Shown here: piece by piece, positions 13,208 to 25,009 of the stretch | How positions within the stretch are numbered: the stretch's first letter is position 1 | How the letters are laid out: the number at the start of each line of letters is the position of its first letter | From: Pomacea canaliculata | Taxonomy: Eukaryota; Mollusca; Gastropoda; Architaenioglossa; Ampullariidae | Reading direction: 5' to 3' | Assembly (NCBI RefSeq): GCF_003073045.1 | Contig: NC_037592.1 | Location: 8,100,047-8,164,046, forward strand | Length of the DNA stretch: 64,000 bases | Notes under the pieces: model-generated | The model's input: the letters and a program-made list of their open reading frames with translations, nothing else | Told to the model about the DNA's origin: nothing | Database searches by the model: none | Position numbers and translations under genes: made by a program

Positions 13208-15110
13208 TTTGTGAAAAAGACATTAAAATGGGACATAGCTGCTACTTTGTGGAGCAACATGGAAAAGACTTTAAAATCATGTGCAAAATTGTTTTCAAAA
13301 TCTGACTCTTCATCGTTTTAATGGTGACTTAAAGGAAAGTAAAAAAGTTGGAGTTCATGTGATTAGTATGAAATGTGATGTATGGTGCTCTGGTGTTTGT
13401 GTCATGTAAAAATGCATCATGTAACTGATTAACAAAGATATATTAAAATATGCCTTCAACAGATGCTTTGAGCTTACCCTTACTATTCCACACTGTTGTA
13501 ATATCTTGTCTGTGCAAGCAGACACTAGACTGGGCTCATTGTACTGGTGCTTGCATGCTTACATGTTCATTTACTAACCACACACCTAATTCAGGGGCGT
13601 AAACGTCTGGTCCATGGACAGTATAAGATTCACAAAATCATCCTTGCCAAAGCAGCCGCTGTCAGGATTCGAAATTCAATAAATTTGGGGACTTTCTTTT
13701 ATATAGCAACATAAAAACATCCACTATGGGATAGACAGGATGTATACAAGTACATGACACACGTATGCTATAAAAATCACAGGAACTAGCTATGGTAGGT
13801 AAAACTTTATGACTTATATTGGCTGCACATTAACAAACATGCATTATTTCCTTTGGTGTTTAAAATGCATGACTTTAAATAGTATACAAAGCTCATAAAT
13901 AATAAATTATTAACAGTACATGTAACCAGGCAACAAAGATACTGAACCAGGCTTAACACATGACCTACATGCATGCTTCATGTCAGACAATCCCAGAACC
14001 TGTTTAATGTGGCCAAGCACTTGTCACCTACTTTCACTTTGTATATCAGATAAGAATGACTAATCTTTTTATCATATATTTTTTAATTTACATTCTAGCA
14101 ATACAATACAATACAGATCTTTCTCAGTGGCTGCAGTCAACCAGTAAACAGCTTGAACTCTAGCACACAGTGCAGTCCGTTAACAGTTTTTAAAAGAACA
14201 CAACTTTGTGTCTAACACAACAATCAGAATAATTTATAACAATAAAGACAAGATAGCCCCTGTAACATTTCTATGAGAGCAATGGTAGCACAAGTATTGT
14301 TCCCACAATGTAACAGTTCTGAAAGCAAGACATTAAATTAAAACAATTATATCACTAGCTGTAAAAATAATTCAAACATGCTTAGCATTCTAATACAGGG
14401 CAAAAAAAAAAATCTATGGCTTGCAGAAATGGTTTTTAACCATGTATGTATGTTTTCTTAAATCTAAATTAAAAGTATTCAGGGACCTTGCAGTTGTGAA
14501 AGCAAAGCATCCTAAATTTTTTTCATTTGAGAATGCAACTTTATTCTGAAATTTGCGCTAAGATGTTGCCATGACTCCATGCAAAGGCACAAAATTGCCT
14601 TTAGAAATCTGTACTGGTAGTTTTGTCTAATGAGGTGGACAAGCTTTAGAATAAATTTTCTGTCTTGTAATTATAAGAATATTGCATTAAACAGAAGCAC
14701 ACACTTAAGGAAAGTTTTGTGTATTACAGGTGCTTAATTAGATTGTGGCAAAGATTTTCTAAGCAGAAGTCCAATTATGTACCCAGAAATATTTGACAGC
14801 TGACTTTCTAATAAGCTTTCATAAGGACAATGCACAACTTAGTTTAGTATGGGCTGTACTTGATGAGAAATTCCTGCAGAGAGTAAGAAAAATATTGAAA
14901 AAGTTATGATCTAGTAGGTCCAAATGGAACATCACATACTTTGTATTCTTTCCTTCAAACTTAACAAAAAACTACACTAACAAAAAAACCATCACAGTAT
15001 TCCATACAGTAAGTTAATTTGAAGTGACTTCCTTTAAAAATTCAGAAAATGACACAATTTTAAAAAAAAATTTGCAGTTGCTCATTGAAAATAGTCTACA
15101 GGCGGTCATG
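13208..15110. other. convergent 3' UTRs of NUP160 (+) and the TCFL5-like gene (-)
   Basis: AT-rich sequence without coding potential. The NUP160 3' UTR probably ends after ATTAAA at 13442. The remainder down to the stop of the minus-strand gene at 15111 is best read as its long 3' UTR; TTTATT (AATAAA on the minus strand) occurs near 14548, but the cleavage site is not resolved. Confidence 0.55.
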
Positions 15111-18100
15111 TCAGAAGACAGCTTCATAGTCTCTACATTTTTTAAAAGGGATAGGCATAAATAGTTCACTCAGTTATGAAATGTCAAAAGGGTTTGAGCA
15201 TTTGCCGATTACAAGTTATGTCTGAAAATTTTCTACTTAAGAGTTATCTTTTGTTTTTGAGAAGAAACTGCTGCACTCAGAAGCAAAATAAATTTTCTGC
15301 AGACATAACATCCCTCGAAATTTATTTTGTATATGATACCACAGTTGATGAATCTTACCTTATCGTGTGATGACCTCCTACAAAGTTTTTGAGGAAATGG
15401 ATGTAACGGGCAGAGAATTCAAACACTGTTGCTTTGTCCGTCTTGTCAGACATTCCTGGCACAAGCTGCCGCATCAGGTCACAAGCTTCCTTGATGCGTG
15501 CCCTGCACATTTTACAGTCTTGATGAGCCAACAATCTCCTGGAACTCTTCTTCATTTCAAATGATGGAAATGCTTACTATAAATCATCTCTTTATTATTA
15601 CTAAATGAAGCAAATTGTTGTTTCAGTGTGAAGACCCACCTTCTCCGCCTTTCTTTCATGTTGTGATTTTCTCTTACTGGTTCATCATCTGAAATTCCTG
15701 CAGATGTCTTCATTAAAGGTGGCAGAACACAAGCTGAAGCAGATTGTTTGTTGCAAGCAGGGCTTGCCAAAGCCAGCAACTCTCTAGCAGCTGCTACAGG
15801 AGCCATGTTCTCCTGTGACTTAGTCTGACCCGTGGTTGAGAGAATGCTACTCGATGTTAGCTGAGACACAGCAAAATTAACTCTTAGTATTATTTAGAAA
15901 TGCGTTGTGAAATGTCAATATTACTTCTGTCCTATGGTAGTTGAGAGTTTCCTTGCAAACCAAAGCAAACTAAGAAAGTCATTTGATTCTCGTCATGTCA
16001 ATAATAATATTACCATCAGGAAAGACAGAAGAACCAGCATGATAAAGAAACAAAGACCTCTGAAGAAGAAAAACTTGTATTTAGAAAGATAAGTTGGTCT
16101 GGCCCTGTAAGCTGATAATACATAATTGAAACAGAGAGGGAAATTAGAAAGTCAGTGTCTTCCTCTAATTTACAAAATGTGTCATTAGTCAAGTGTCTTA
16201 ATTATTAATTTCCACAAAAGGCACTGACACTAAATGAAAATAGTTACTTCCATAGTTATATATCTGTAAGCTACATACTAATGACTCGATCTGAAATATT
16301 TCATGCTGGTTCAGGAATATTACTATGAACAGTTGGCAAATAAAAGCCAAAGACTAGATTGCTATACTTTTATCAAAACCTTACACAAAATGATATAACA
16401 GGAAGTCAAATAGCCATCATTGATCGCTATTGATTCAAAATCAATATAAAAAGTTAGTGCATTTTTTTCTGCTCCTATGATAATTACTGGTCAGTGGATA
16501 CAAGAAAGTAATAAACAGTAACAATATAAATGCAATCACTTTCCACTCAAATTTTTCTCCTTCCCCAAAATTTGTTTGTAATGACTCAGTACTACGGTAC
16601 TATTCCTTCTGTTTGACTTGTCAATATATCTGACCTGTTTGGCCAAGATGGCTGATACCATGGCCACTTGTGCGTTTGACTGCTGGCTGGCCTGAAGTGG
16701 AGATTTTATTTTTTGCTGAGAAATTTGGTGCTGATGTTGATTATTCACTTGTGACAGTTGTTGAGGAGGTGGCAGCTGAGTAGCAGGTAAATCTTTGCTC
16801 CTGGTGCAAATGGCTCGGCTGCTGGTGATGCTGTTGTAGATGCTGCTGCAGAGAGGAGATTGCATTGAGATCGCTGACAGGCGAGAGCAAGACAAGCTGA
16901 CCTGTGCGAGGGTGAGAGGCATACAGATACCTGGGTGTGGAGGTTGCCATGCTGACAGGTAAGCGAAGAGCCTGGAATGGATGCTGCATGTCCACTGTCC
17001 CTGCTGTTATCAAAGTCACTAGTGGATCATTAACCATGCTAGCACCAGCACTGGTGTGGTGTTGCCACCTACGTTGGATGGGGTGGAAACATTAACCGGA
17101 GCTGAACTGCCAACTGGTGCAGCACCACAAACAGAAAAGCTAGAACTGTCACTGGAGGAGGGGATGGCTGCTGGGCATGTTTCACCACTGTTTGCTGGAT
17201 GCTGGTTCGAAGACACTGGAGGCAGGACTGTGGACAAGATCTGATACCTGGACCCCACATAAAATCATTTAATGTAATGTTCCACTTCACAAATTCCCTG
17301 CTTGGATATTCTCTCTTTTTTCTCTCCATCTCTTTCCTATGTTAGATTATTGTGTCAGGCAAACACAATTTCACACACACAGAAGATTCATACACAATTA
17401 TGCATAAATTTACACATTGAATAGCACAGGAAGATGTGACCTTGGAATGATTTGTTCTTGAACTATACTACCCTGAAGCACATTTAACCATTGACCTCCA
17501 AGGACTGATTATGAAGGTTCTGCTATGGACTGGAAGCATTGTGGGAACCTGTAATTGACTGATAATCTATGGTTATGCTAGGGTTGTTGATAAGGAGTGA
17601 TCCCTGGGGTGTGGATGCTACCTTTGGTACAAAATTAAGGCTGCTTCCCCCCAATTTTTCTCTAGCATATTTATACCCACCAGCTGCAGTCGTTGCCAGG
17701 GATACAAGGGCTAAGACTTTGAATAGGACTGCCTTGAGGCAAGAGGGGAGGCAGCAGGCCATGAACCATGGAGTCTCCATTTCGTGCAGCCAAGGTCATG
17801 TAGCCCGCCACCGTGCAGGTGCTTCTCTCTGCTTGCTCAGTCTTGATACTAGAAGTTGCTGGATCTACAGGCTGTGACTTGATGCCTGCTCTAAGATTGT
17901 TGTGCTCCCTGTACAGCATGCCAAACCAATCACACTTAAGTGGCCCATAATAGTAAATCTCTTCCTTTAACTCCCTCACCCGAAAGATTTCAGTCAGTTT
18001 TAAAACTTGCAGAACTCGGAAGAGGTGTAGTTTTTTTTTTAATGGATTTATACTACATTTGACACATCCTTATCCAAACGACCGGAATCAATTTCTTAAG

Positions 18101-18884
18101 TGAAAGCATAAGAAACATCTTCCATCCCATTTTCACCTTCCTCTTGTATTCAGGGGGAAATATAACAAATTTACAATCTGGATATTTTACTGTCGATTTG
18201 GATAATTTTTTTTTTAATGGATTGGGGCATTATTATTGTTTCGAAACGGATTATAGTATAAATGCTAACTCACTGCGGTTGGTCCCTTCCCACTGCCGCT
18301 TGTGTAGACGTCTCTGTTGAGGTGGTGTCTTCCGCTCCTATGCTGCTTCCATCAGTAGACTGTATGGATTCTGCCTTTGCGCTCTGTTCATACGGCATCT
18401 TTTTCCTGTCTTCTTGGCTTCTGGATGAATCTATAGCAAGTTTCTGGCCAATCATGTGTTTCTCTTTAGCGCATGTGTTTGTGCTTTCAACTGTCAGCGC
18501 TTCTTGTACTCCCTGTATTTTGTTCTGTGTGGGGGATTTATCCAGTGAACATAATTTTTTGGCTGGAGGACATGGGGAACACTCAAATGCTGGTGTGCTG
18601 CCATCTAAAGTGTTGAAATCTCCATCCCCTTTTGATGTAAAAGGAAAAGCTAGTTTTAATTCTGCAGAAAAGCTCTGACTGTGTAAAGGCGACAACCGAA
18701 AGGTTTGCTGCCCACAGGCTGAAGTGATCTGTGCCACTTCATTGGACTCTTCCGTATGGTCAGGTGAGATGGCCCGAGTCAGGGAGGAATTAAAAGAAGC
18801 TGAAGTTGTCTGACTGGTATCATAATCTTCTAGCACCAGAGTTTCCTCGGCTGAAGAATACAGCTTTCTCTTTGCTTTAGGCAT
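15111..18884 (-). CDS. TCFL5-like basic helix-loop-helix transcription factor
   Basis: Nuclear DNA-binding protein of about 634 residues. Exons in transcription order: 18884-18274 (ATG at 18884), 17974-17681, 17247-16635, 15860-15640, 15502-15359, 15132-15111 (TGA). Phases agree at all junctions. The bHLH is split by an intron after the basic region: RENHNMKERRR from exon 15860-15640, then ARIKEACDLMRQLVPG, loop MSDKTDKATV, and helix 2 FEFSARYIHFLKNF from the next exon. The DKAT loop, the LVTLI segment in the third coding exon and a final short exon ending DYEAVF parallel vertebrate TCFL5. A Q-rich stretch precedes the bHLH. The start is a MPKAKRKLY basic segment directly after a splice acceptor. 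Exon 17247-16635 is only readable by switching frame near 17040 and back near 16800. A SOHLH-like factor is a less likely alternative. Confidence 0.82.
15861..16634 (-). other. intron of the TCFL5-like gene
   Basis: Bounded by a GTCAGA donor (minus strand, next to 16635) and a CTCAG acceptor next to 15860. AT-rich; nothing else recognisable. Confidence 0.7.
17248..17680 (-). other. intron of the TCFL5-like gene
   Basis: Donor GTGGGT abuts 17681 and acceptor TCCAG abuts 17247 on the minus strand; phase 2 to 2 keeps the frame. No other feature seen. Confidence 0.65.
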
Positions 18885-19702
18885 CTGAATAATAAGACAA
18901 TCAAGTGAGTGTAATGCAATTTTAACATAATCCAGCAGATACTTAAGTGTGTCTTTGTTTAAAACTAACACATAATATTTTGCTTTGATTAACTGCAGAT
19001 GCTCTTTTTTTCTCAATCTTTTAAGTTGTAATAAACCCTGGTGTATTCTAATTTAGTTTAATACAAACCTTGTGATGGGCATAATTATGTATCCTAAATG
19101 ATCTGCCCTTGAGTACTCCCTTGAATGAGTGCAAATCTATGGCTAGTCACCCATGACCAGGTAAGGGCACCAAGTATTTTATCACTTAGATCTATTGCTG
19201 GGCTGAACACAGCTCCTTCAAGTCGACTGAAAAAAGTATTCAGCAACTACTCCATCTACTTTATCTCTTATTCTGTATAATTAAATAAGCGCATTGAGGG
19301 AGTGTAACTACATGTTGCAATCAGATTGCTTTATACCCGTTTCATGTCAGCCCAGCAGCATTTCCCAAGACCAAAATTAGTAAAACAAAAATTGTATTTG
19401 ATCTTGTTTCCTTCTAGTTTCACTATTCTTGACACAACTGTGTCGAAAAAAAACATTGTAACTCTTTCATTGTCACTGGAAAAAGCAAAGACCTCTAAAA
19501 TTACCCTGTAAGGTCCTATATGTGCATGCGTCAGCATATCAGTGTCTAGATCTACAGCTGAATATTTTTAAACATACAATGTTCTTCTTGATGCAATGTA
19601 CCGTAACGGTTCTAACAAAGTCTACGATTACGACTCTAAACACTAACAACTCACGTGTTGCTTACCACGTCAGTCTGGGACAGGGTTATTTTATATACTT
19701 AC
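18885..19702 (-). other. 5' intron of the TCFL5-like gene
   Basis: The minus strand has a GTAAGT donor at 19702-19697 and a TTATTCAG acceptor directly before the ATG at 18884. The start codon is therefore the first coding triplet of exon 2, and exon 1 is untranslated. Confidence 0.65.
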
Positions 19703-19900
19703 ACTGGGGAATTAAAAGTATAGGTGCACAATGAAGAATATCTCTCGACTTGGAGGTCGCGGGAAAAGACGTGCCTGTCACGAAGAGCGCGCTGGCTGCG
19801 TTCTCCTCGAGATAATGATGGCGCTTGAGTGACACGTGACGCAGCGCACGCGCCCAAACAGCGATTGCGCAGTTTGGCGTGGACGTCATTTGTTCTGACG
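19703..19900 (-). promoter_or_regulatory. 5' UTR exon and CpG-rich promoter of the TCFL5-like gene
   Basis: A GC/CpG-rich island stands out in AT-rich surroundings. It holds an E-box CACGTG (19833-19838), an NRF1-like GCGCACGCGC (19844-19853) that overlaps a CACGCG box, and a CRE-like GGACGTCAT (19881-19889). The likely untranslated first exon ends at 19703 with a GTAAGT donor on the minus strand. The exact transcription start is not visible. Confidence 0.6.
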
Positions 19901-20189
19901 TAGTACGATGTCACGACAAGCCTGTAGGCTTAAAATAAAAAAAGTTCTATTTATAGTTCACAGCAGAGCAGACAACTTACATCGTGCAGTGTGTTTGATA
20001 AGTGCGTGCAAGTACATTCTGAATGTAGATTATGTGCTAGATGAAAACAACAAATTTTACCTGAAATTGTAAAAATGTTCCAGTTATTTTACTGTAAGAG
20101 TGGCCTAGTATAAGCTGGTTTAGTTTTTTTTTATATATAATTATAGGCTGAGATCAGTAATTGTAAGATGACACTTTATTTATACCCCA

Positions 20190-20315
20190 GAGGACAATTT
20201 TGACATGGAGCTCTTTGGTGGAAGTGTCTTCCCTTTCATGTCATCAATCTACCCACCATCGAATCCCTTAACCCTGCACTAAAAACATGTTCCAAGAGCA
20301 ATACTTTTGTATTGT
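20190..20315 (+). mobile_element. LINE ORF2 3'-end remnant
   Basis: Matches the 3' part of the remnant at 46785-47030 (TCTTCCCTTTCATGTCA, then ATCTACCCACCATC and ACTAAAAACATG). Degraded and not coding. Confidence 0.5.
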
Positions 20316-20454
20316 CAAAACGTGCGTGCTTTTGTTTACTGAGGACCATCTGTTGCTCGCTGTGGGGTGTGATCAAGTGACCGTTGAATGTATTGGGTGT
20401 GAGCTTGCCTGGTAGTGTGAATTGGTTGAAGCTACAGACCTATATTCAACATAC

Positions 20455-20755
20455 AGGTACGACCGTTCGATTTTACGACCACAAATGTGACTGGTATAGA
20501 ATTACAACCATGACTAGCAAGGGAGCAAAGGGAAAGTGAGATTTTCCGGATTGGTCATACGATAATTTCCGTGGACTCACCACACCTGCGCCACACACAA
20601 AATTACCAGCCAATAAAATGAAATAAGGAAGAAGGAAAATATTTCCAAAATATCATGTGGCTTAAAGATGATAAAAATATAATTAACCATCATAATGTAC
20701 TTACGGTAATTTACCATGGCCGACTTACGACCGGTTTGTCGTAACCAAAAGTTAC
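20455..20755. mobile_element. degenerate inverted-repeat DNA element
   Basis: Related to the better preserved copy at 48015-48350: TACGACCGTTCGATTTTACGAC at the left and CGACTTACGACCGGTTTG then TCGTAACC at the right. The outer parts of both terminal repeats are lost. Confidence 0.5.
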
Positions 20756-20867
20756 TTCAATTAAAGTGCTTCAAGTGTTTGTTGTAGCCACATTATCTTG
20801 GTAGCTAAAGCTAAATAGCTATATATGTTGATAATAAATTTAACGATCTCATAAATGTGTAGTTTAC

Positions 20868-20964
20868 CTAAAGGTCTTTGTGGAGAGCCAATGATCTTAC
20901 TGGCACTCTTGACTACCCTCGTCAAACAAGCTTTATCTTTGACAGAGAGAACGCCAAACGACAT
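20868..20964 (-). mobile_element. non-LTR reverse transcriptase C-terminal fragment
   Basis: The minus strand encodes KDKACLTRVVKSASKIIGSPQ, the post-RT tail motif (..RL.RVV..ASKI.G..Q) also seen in the LINE at 55260-55330. About 30 residues only. Confidence 0.55.
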
Positions 20965-21774
20965 CGATATATTGAATATTAAGAGGCTTTCGATTAGGCT
21001 GCGATATACTAACTCGAGGACAGGGCTACTGACACCAAATTCTGCAATTGCCTCAGCAGGAACAGGCGCTGATGTGCTTTCCTGGAAACAACGCTGGTGT
21101 GTTCTGAAAGAAAAGAAATCTGTAGCACCTTGCTCTGGTCTTATTTGCTGTGTGGTCTAAAACTCACAGCTTCCAGCATCTAGACCACCCTGATAGCAGC
21201 TACCTCATGTTCCCATCCAAAAGTCACACCTCACCACTTCAAATGGCTCTACCTTGATGTTTGTCTGCTAAAGACTTTAATACTCTTATTTACTAAGAAC
21301 GCGTTCGTGACATTAGCTAAGTTCCTTTGGGTTGAAAGTTCGTAAGTGTAAACAATATTGAGCATAAAACAGTAATTGTCATAACCAAAGAGAAACTCGA
21401 GTAGCAAACTCAAGTCAGTGTTGTTGTCCCTGATCTCAGCTGCAGTGTTTTCAATGCATAAGTGTGGAACCTCTTCTAAAGTAGGATAGAATAAAGAAAG
21501 GTGAGCTTGGTATTAGTGTAATGTGGTCCATCCACCAACCCGCCCCTCCGCTGTCTATCCTCCGCCCTCTTCTTCCCCGCTGGTCACTTCAAGTGCGCCC
21601 TGTAATAATGGGTTTTCCTGTACTTTATGAACGGAGAAACTCGGTGGTGAAGTCAACCTAGAAGCCGAGGAAAAGGTGTCCATTCTGTGAAAATTATCTT
21701 TTTCCTTAACATTTTTTCATCACTAGTTCGCCTAATAGGTAGAACCGGGCCTGACTGGGAGGAGCGCGCAGAAT

Positions 21775-21956
21775 GGAAGGGAAAACCGTGAGCTAAATTT
21801 AGCAGCGAGCTACACGACCAGCGATTGGTTGAAGTCCGTGGGGAGGCTTGAGACTTAAGTACCGACCATCCCAGACACCCGACAACAGTTGCGACCAGCA
21901 TCTCGATCTGTTCCCTGATCTTTACTGCATATTCTTGTGGTTTCTTTGCCAGTCAA
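21775..21956 (+). promoter_or_regulatory. core promoter and 5' UTR of CD225 copy 1
   Basis: This block recurs before copies 3-8: GGGAAAACCG/GGGAAATCCG, GTGAGCTAAATTTAGCAGC, an inverted CCAAT box (ATTGG, 21824-21828), a TATA-like ACTTAAGTA (21853-21861), then a conserved leader to the ATG. Conservation over diverged copies suggests function; the start site is inferred to lie about 70 bp before the ATG. Confidence 0.6.
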
Positions 21957-24920
21957 ATGGACTCGAAACAAGGTAAATAAATTAATTCAAATATTACTGG
22001 ACAGGAATCAAACCTCTTTTTTTTTATTCATAGAAAGTAAATTAAAGTTACAACAAATGATTTACAATTTGATTAAATTCTGAAATTTCACAACTTTTAA
22101 AAACTTGGCTGGAGCTGCATGATTGTTCGTGTCTCCTTCCCGTACATAAGATTCCAAATAATCGTCAAAGGGTTTAAGTGCCTGGACTTTCCGAGCGCCT
22201 TAGTACTTGGAGGAAAAGATAAGATGTTTTGGAGTGTTTGAGTAGGAGGAAAGAAAAAGGTTATACATCTGTTTGAATGTTCCTTGTTCTAAAATACTTT
22301 TGAACAGCTGTAAAGGGGGGGGGGGTTGGTTTTCTACGCCGTGCCAGCAACTGAGGCTATATTACGGCAAGCAGCCAGCCCTGTAAACAGATGAAAGAAC
22401 AGCGTGCCCGAGACGAGAAATGAACTCTGGGCAGCCAACCTTCACTGTATTGGTGACAGGTGCTAACCGTTGCGCCACCGGGCAGCTGAACAGCTGTAAA
22501 GAACGCCATAATAACATGCATAATTTGCAGCCAAATGATCTTATGTGTTTTATTATAATTATTTGTTGTTGTTGTCCTCTGAATAAACCTTATTAAGTCG
22601 ACTAAGTTGGATAAAACCGAATGTCACAACCTTGTCTAGGTGTCTGTAATGACGACAATCTCAAATTTTTAGATGATCGGTTTTCTCCAATATCTTCATC
22701 GGAGTCGATACCTGCAACGAATGTTTGAGTAAATACCATTAATCAGCGCTTTTTTTTCTCCTCCACAATCCCAACAAATCTTCTACAGCAATAATTCTTT
22801 ATAGACAGTTTTACGATTTATTGCAAGTCAGTGGAGTAAATGTCATTTTACGACAATCTGTATGTAAAGAATTGTCAAAAATCAAACTATGGAGTTATTA
22901 CAAACCCCGTCCCAAGTGAAATGATATTCTGAATTACTTCAACCTCTATCCGAAGTCGGACGGTTCAAACATTTCCGGTTTTTAATTTCCGTTTCCAGTT
23001 TTGCTGCGATAATACAAGAGACTAAGATAATACAAGACCCTTAACAGAAGTTTACTCACCCACCGCCTTTTTCAAGAGTTTCTCAACAATGATAGCAATG
23101 ATTTTTGCAAAAGGTGGATGGTGGTGTGTACAATGGCTAAAGTGTCGCAAAAACTAAAAACCACCAAGGCCTTAAAATCACTCTGTTCTATGAATTTCAA
23201 ATTTAAATTGCCGCATTTGTTTTATTACAATTCAAAACTAAATGTCCTTTTGTGACAGTAGCATAGTAATAAGTTGACATAAAACTACTTATACCTCGTT
23301 ATTTGTAATTAAAATGTTAATGCGAGGAGTGCATCACTTTAAACATCACTTTGCTGACATATGACGACTGTCAACCGCGGACCACCTGACTTATGCCCAT
23401 GGTCCGCGGACCACATTTTGAGAACCACTGCTGTAGCATTACTGTGAACGAGACTTTCCCTTGTTGACTCATCAGTAACAGTTGAGATGATGTTGTTTGC
23501 AACAGGTAACCAGTCCCGATATCCCCAGCAGGGGAACGCTGCACAACCACAGCAAGGCTACAGCTACAACCACAACTCTGCAGTCGTCGTAAGCAAACAC
23601 TTCTTTATTGTTTATTATTTTGCTTATTTTTCTGTTTTTATGTCGATTTATTCACCTTAATATTTATTTACAGGTTACTCAGCCAGTAACTGCAGTTCCA
23701 GTGGTGAACAGTGTGCCAGACAACATGGGCTTGGCTATCTTCACCACAATCTGCTGCTGTTGGCCGATCGGTCTTTTTGCCATCATGAAGGCATCCCAGG
23801 TGAGAGCCAAAGTATCTATAATCATTTTTGTTAAGGAGATTGATACGGGTCCACCGCAACCTAAATTATTAGAACATATTATATATTTATTTCTAGTGCT
23901 ATACCTACTCTTACTGAAGGGCAGTGAGCACAGAGGAGAAAAATGCTTCTCAGGCAAAGATCCATCTGAAATAAATTTTTGAATGATTGTGTATTATAAC
24001 GGCACCACAAAACACTTTCCAATGAGAAGTTCTTGGGGTTTTTTTTTAACCAAAAGGATGCCAGGTAATGCGCATTGGGCGAGGACTCCGCTAACTGTAG
24101 ATCAAACGACTGAATAGCGACAATTGAGTTGATGTGTGGTCATGCTGGAGAAAAAAATGTAGAGAAAGGCAACCGCAAGCAAAGTCTTTAATTTTTTTCG
24201 TGAGGTAAAAGATTAGGAAAAAAAGTTAAAGCTTATCAATGATCTCTATCTTAAGCAGAAATCACTGTAAACACAAGAAAAGCTCAGGGGAAAAAGAAGC
24301 TAATTTCGCAGGACTTTTTGAATGTCTTTTTACATAATGCCTTAGTCTATTAAATACCTCAAAGTTTTCCTCTGAGCTCGTACTGAGCCCGAGTAGTGAC
24401 AAATAACTAACAGGATAATAAATTGATTTTATCTGTGATCAAACCTCTCGACTAAAACGTGGCTTTGTTTCCATAGACGATACGATGAAATAGCAACGAC
24501 AAACTGAGAAGTACCAATAAACAAATATTCATTCGATAATCCTCAGTCCTCTTAGATCACAGATGGTGTGTGGATGTATAGGTTCATGAGTTCGATCGAC
24601 CGAGGTGATCAATTTTTAATAAAATCATATGCAAACGTCGAGGAGGGCTCAGACTTATCACGTCCCTCCGATACGTGGAGTGCGAATACATTACTATTTT
24701 CATCACTCCAGTCCTTTTTCCAGTCATCTCCCTTTCCCCTACCTTTACTGTGTGTGAAAGGGAAGTAAACCGAGACAACCAAGGATAACAAGTTGCAGGT
24801 AGAAGGGTTTCCGAGATACTCTGCAACTTTACATTGCATGCATGTACTGAAAAGACTTTCCAGTTTTGCGAGATGATGTAGATGTAGTAGTAGTAGTAGT
24901 AGTAGTAATAGTAGTAGTAG

Positions 24921-25009
<89 letters not shown>

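Larger units (their letters stand above)
19930..21700. repeat. intergenic repeat tract, partly duplicated at 46.4-48.5 kb
   Basis: No gene is supportable. Blocks at about 20003-20310, 20320-20760 and 20775-20860 align in order with 46465-47020, 47868-48320 and 48390-48485, the second locus carrying extra inserted DNA. The tract includes a LINE 3' remnant, a degenerate inverted-repeat element and a reverse-transcriptase tail fragment. Confidence 0.65.

Noticed and set aside
18262..18678. 138-residue plus-strand frame
   Set aside because: Antisense shadow of the first coding exon of the TCFL5-like gene.
22316..22486. Possible functional tRNA gene
   Set aside because: A and B box-like sites are present, but there is no cloverleaf; target duplication and empty paralogous sites show a SINE.
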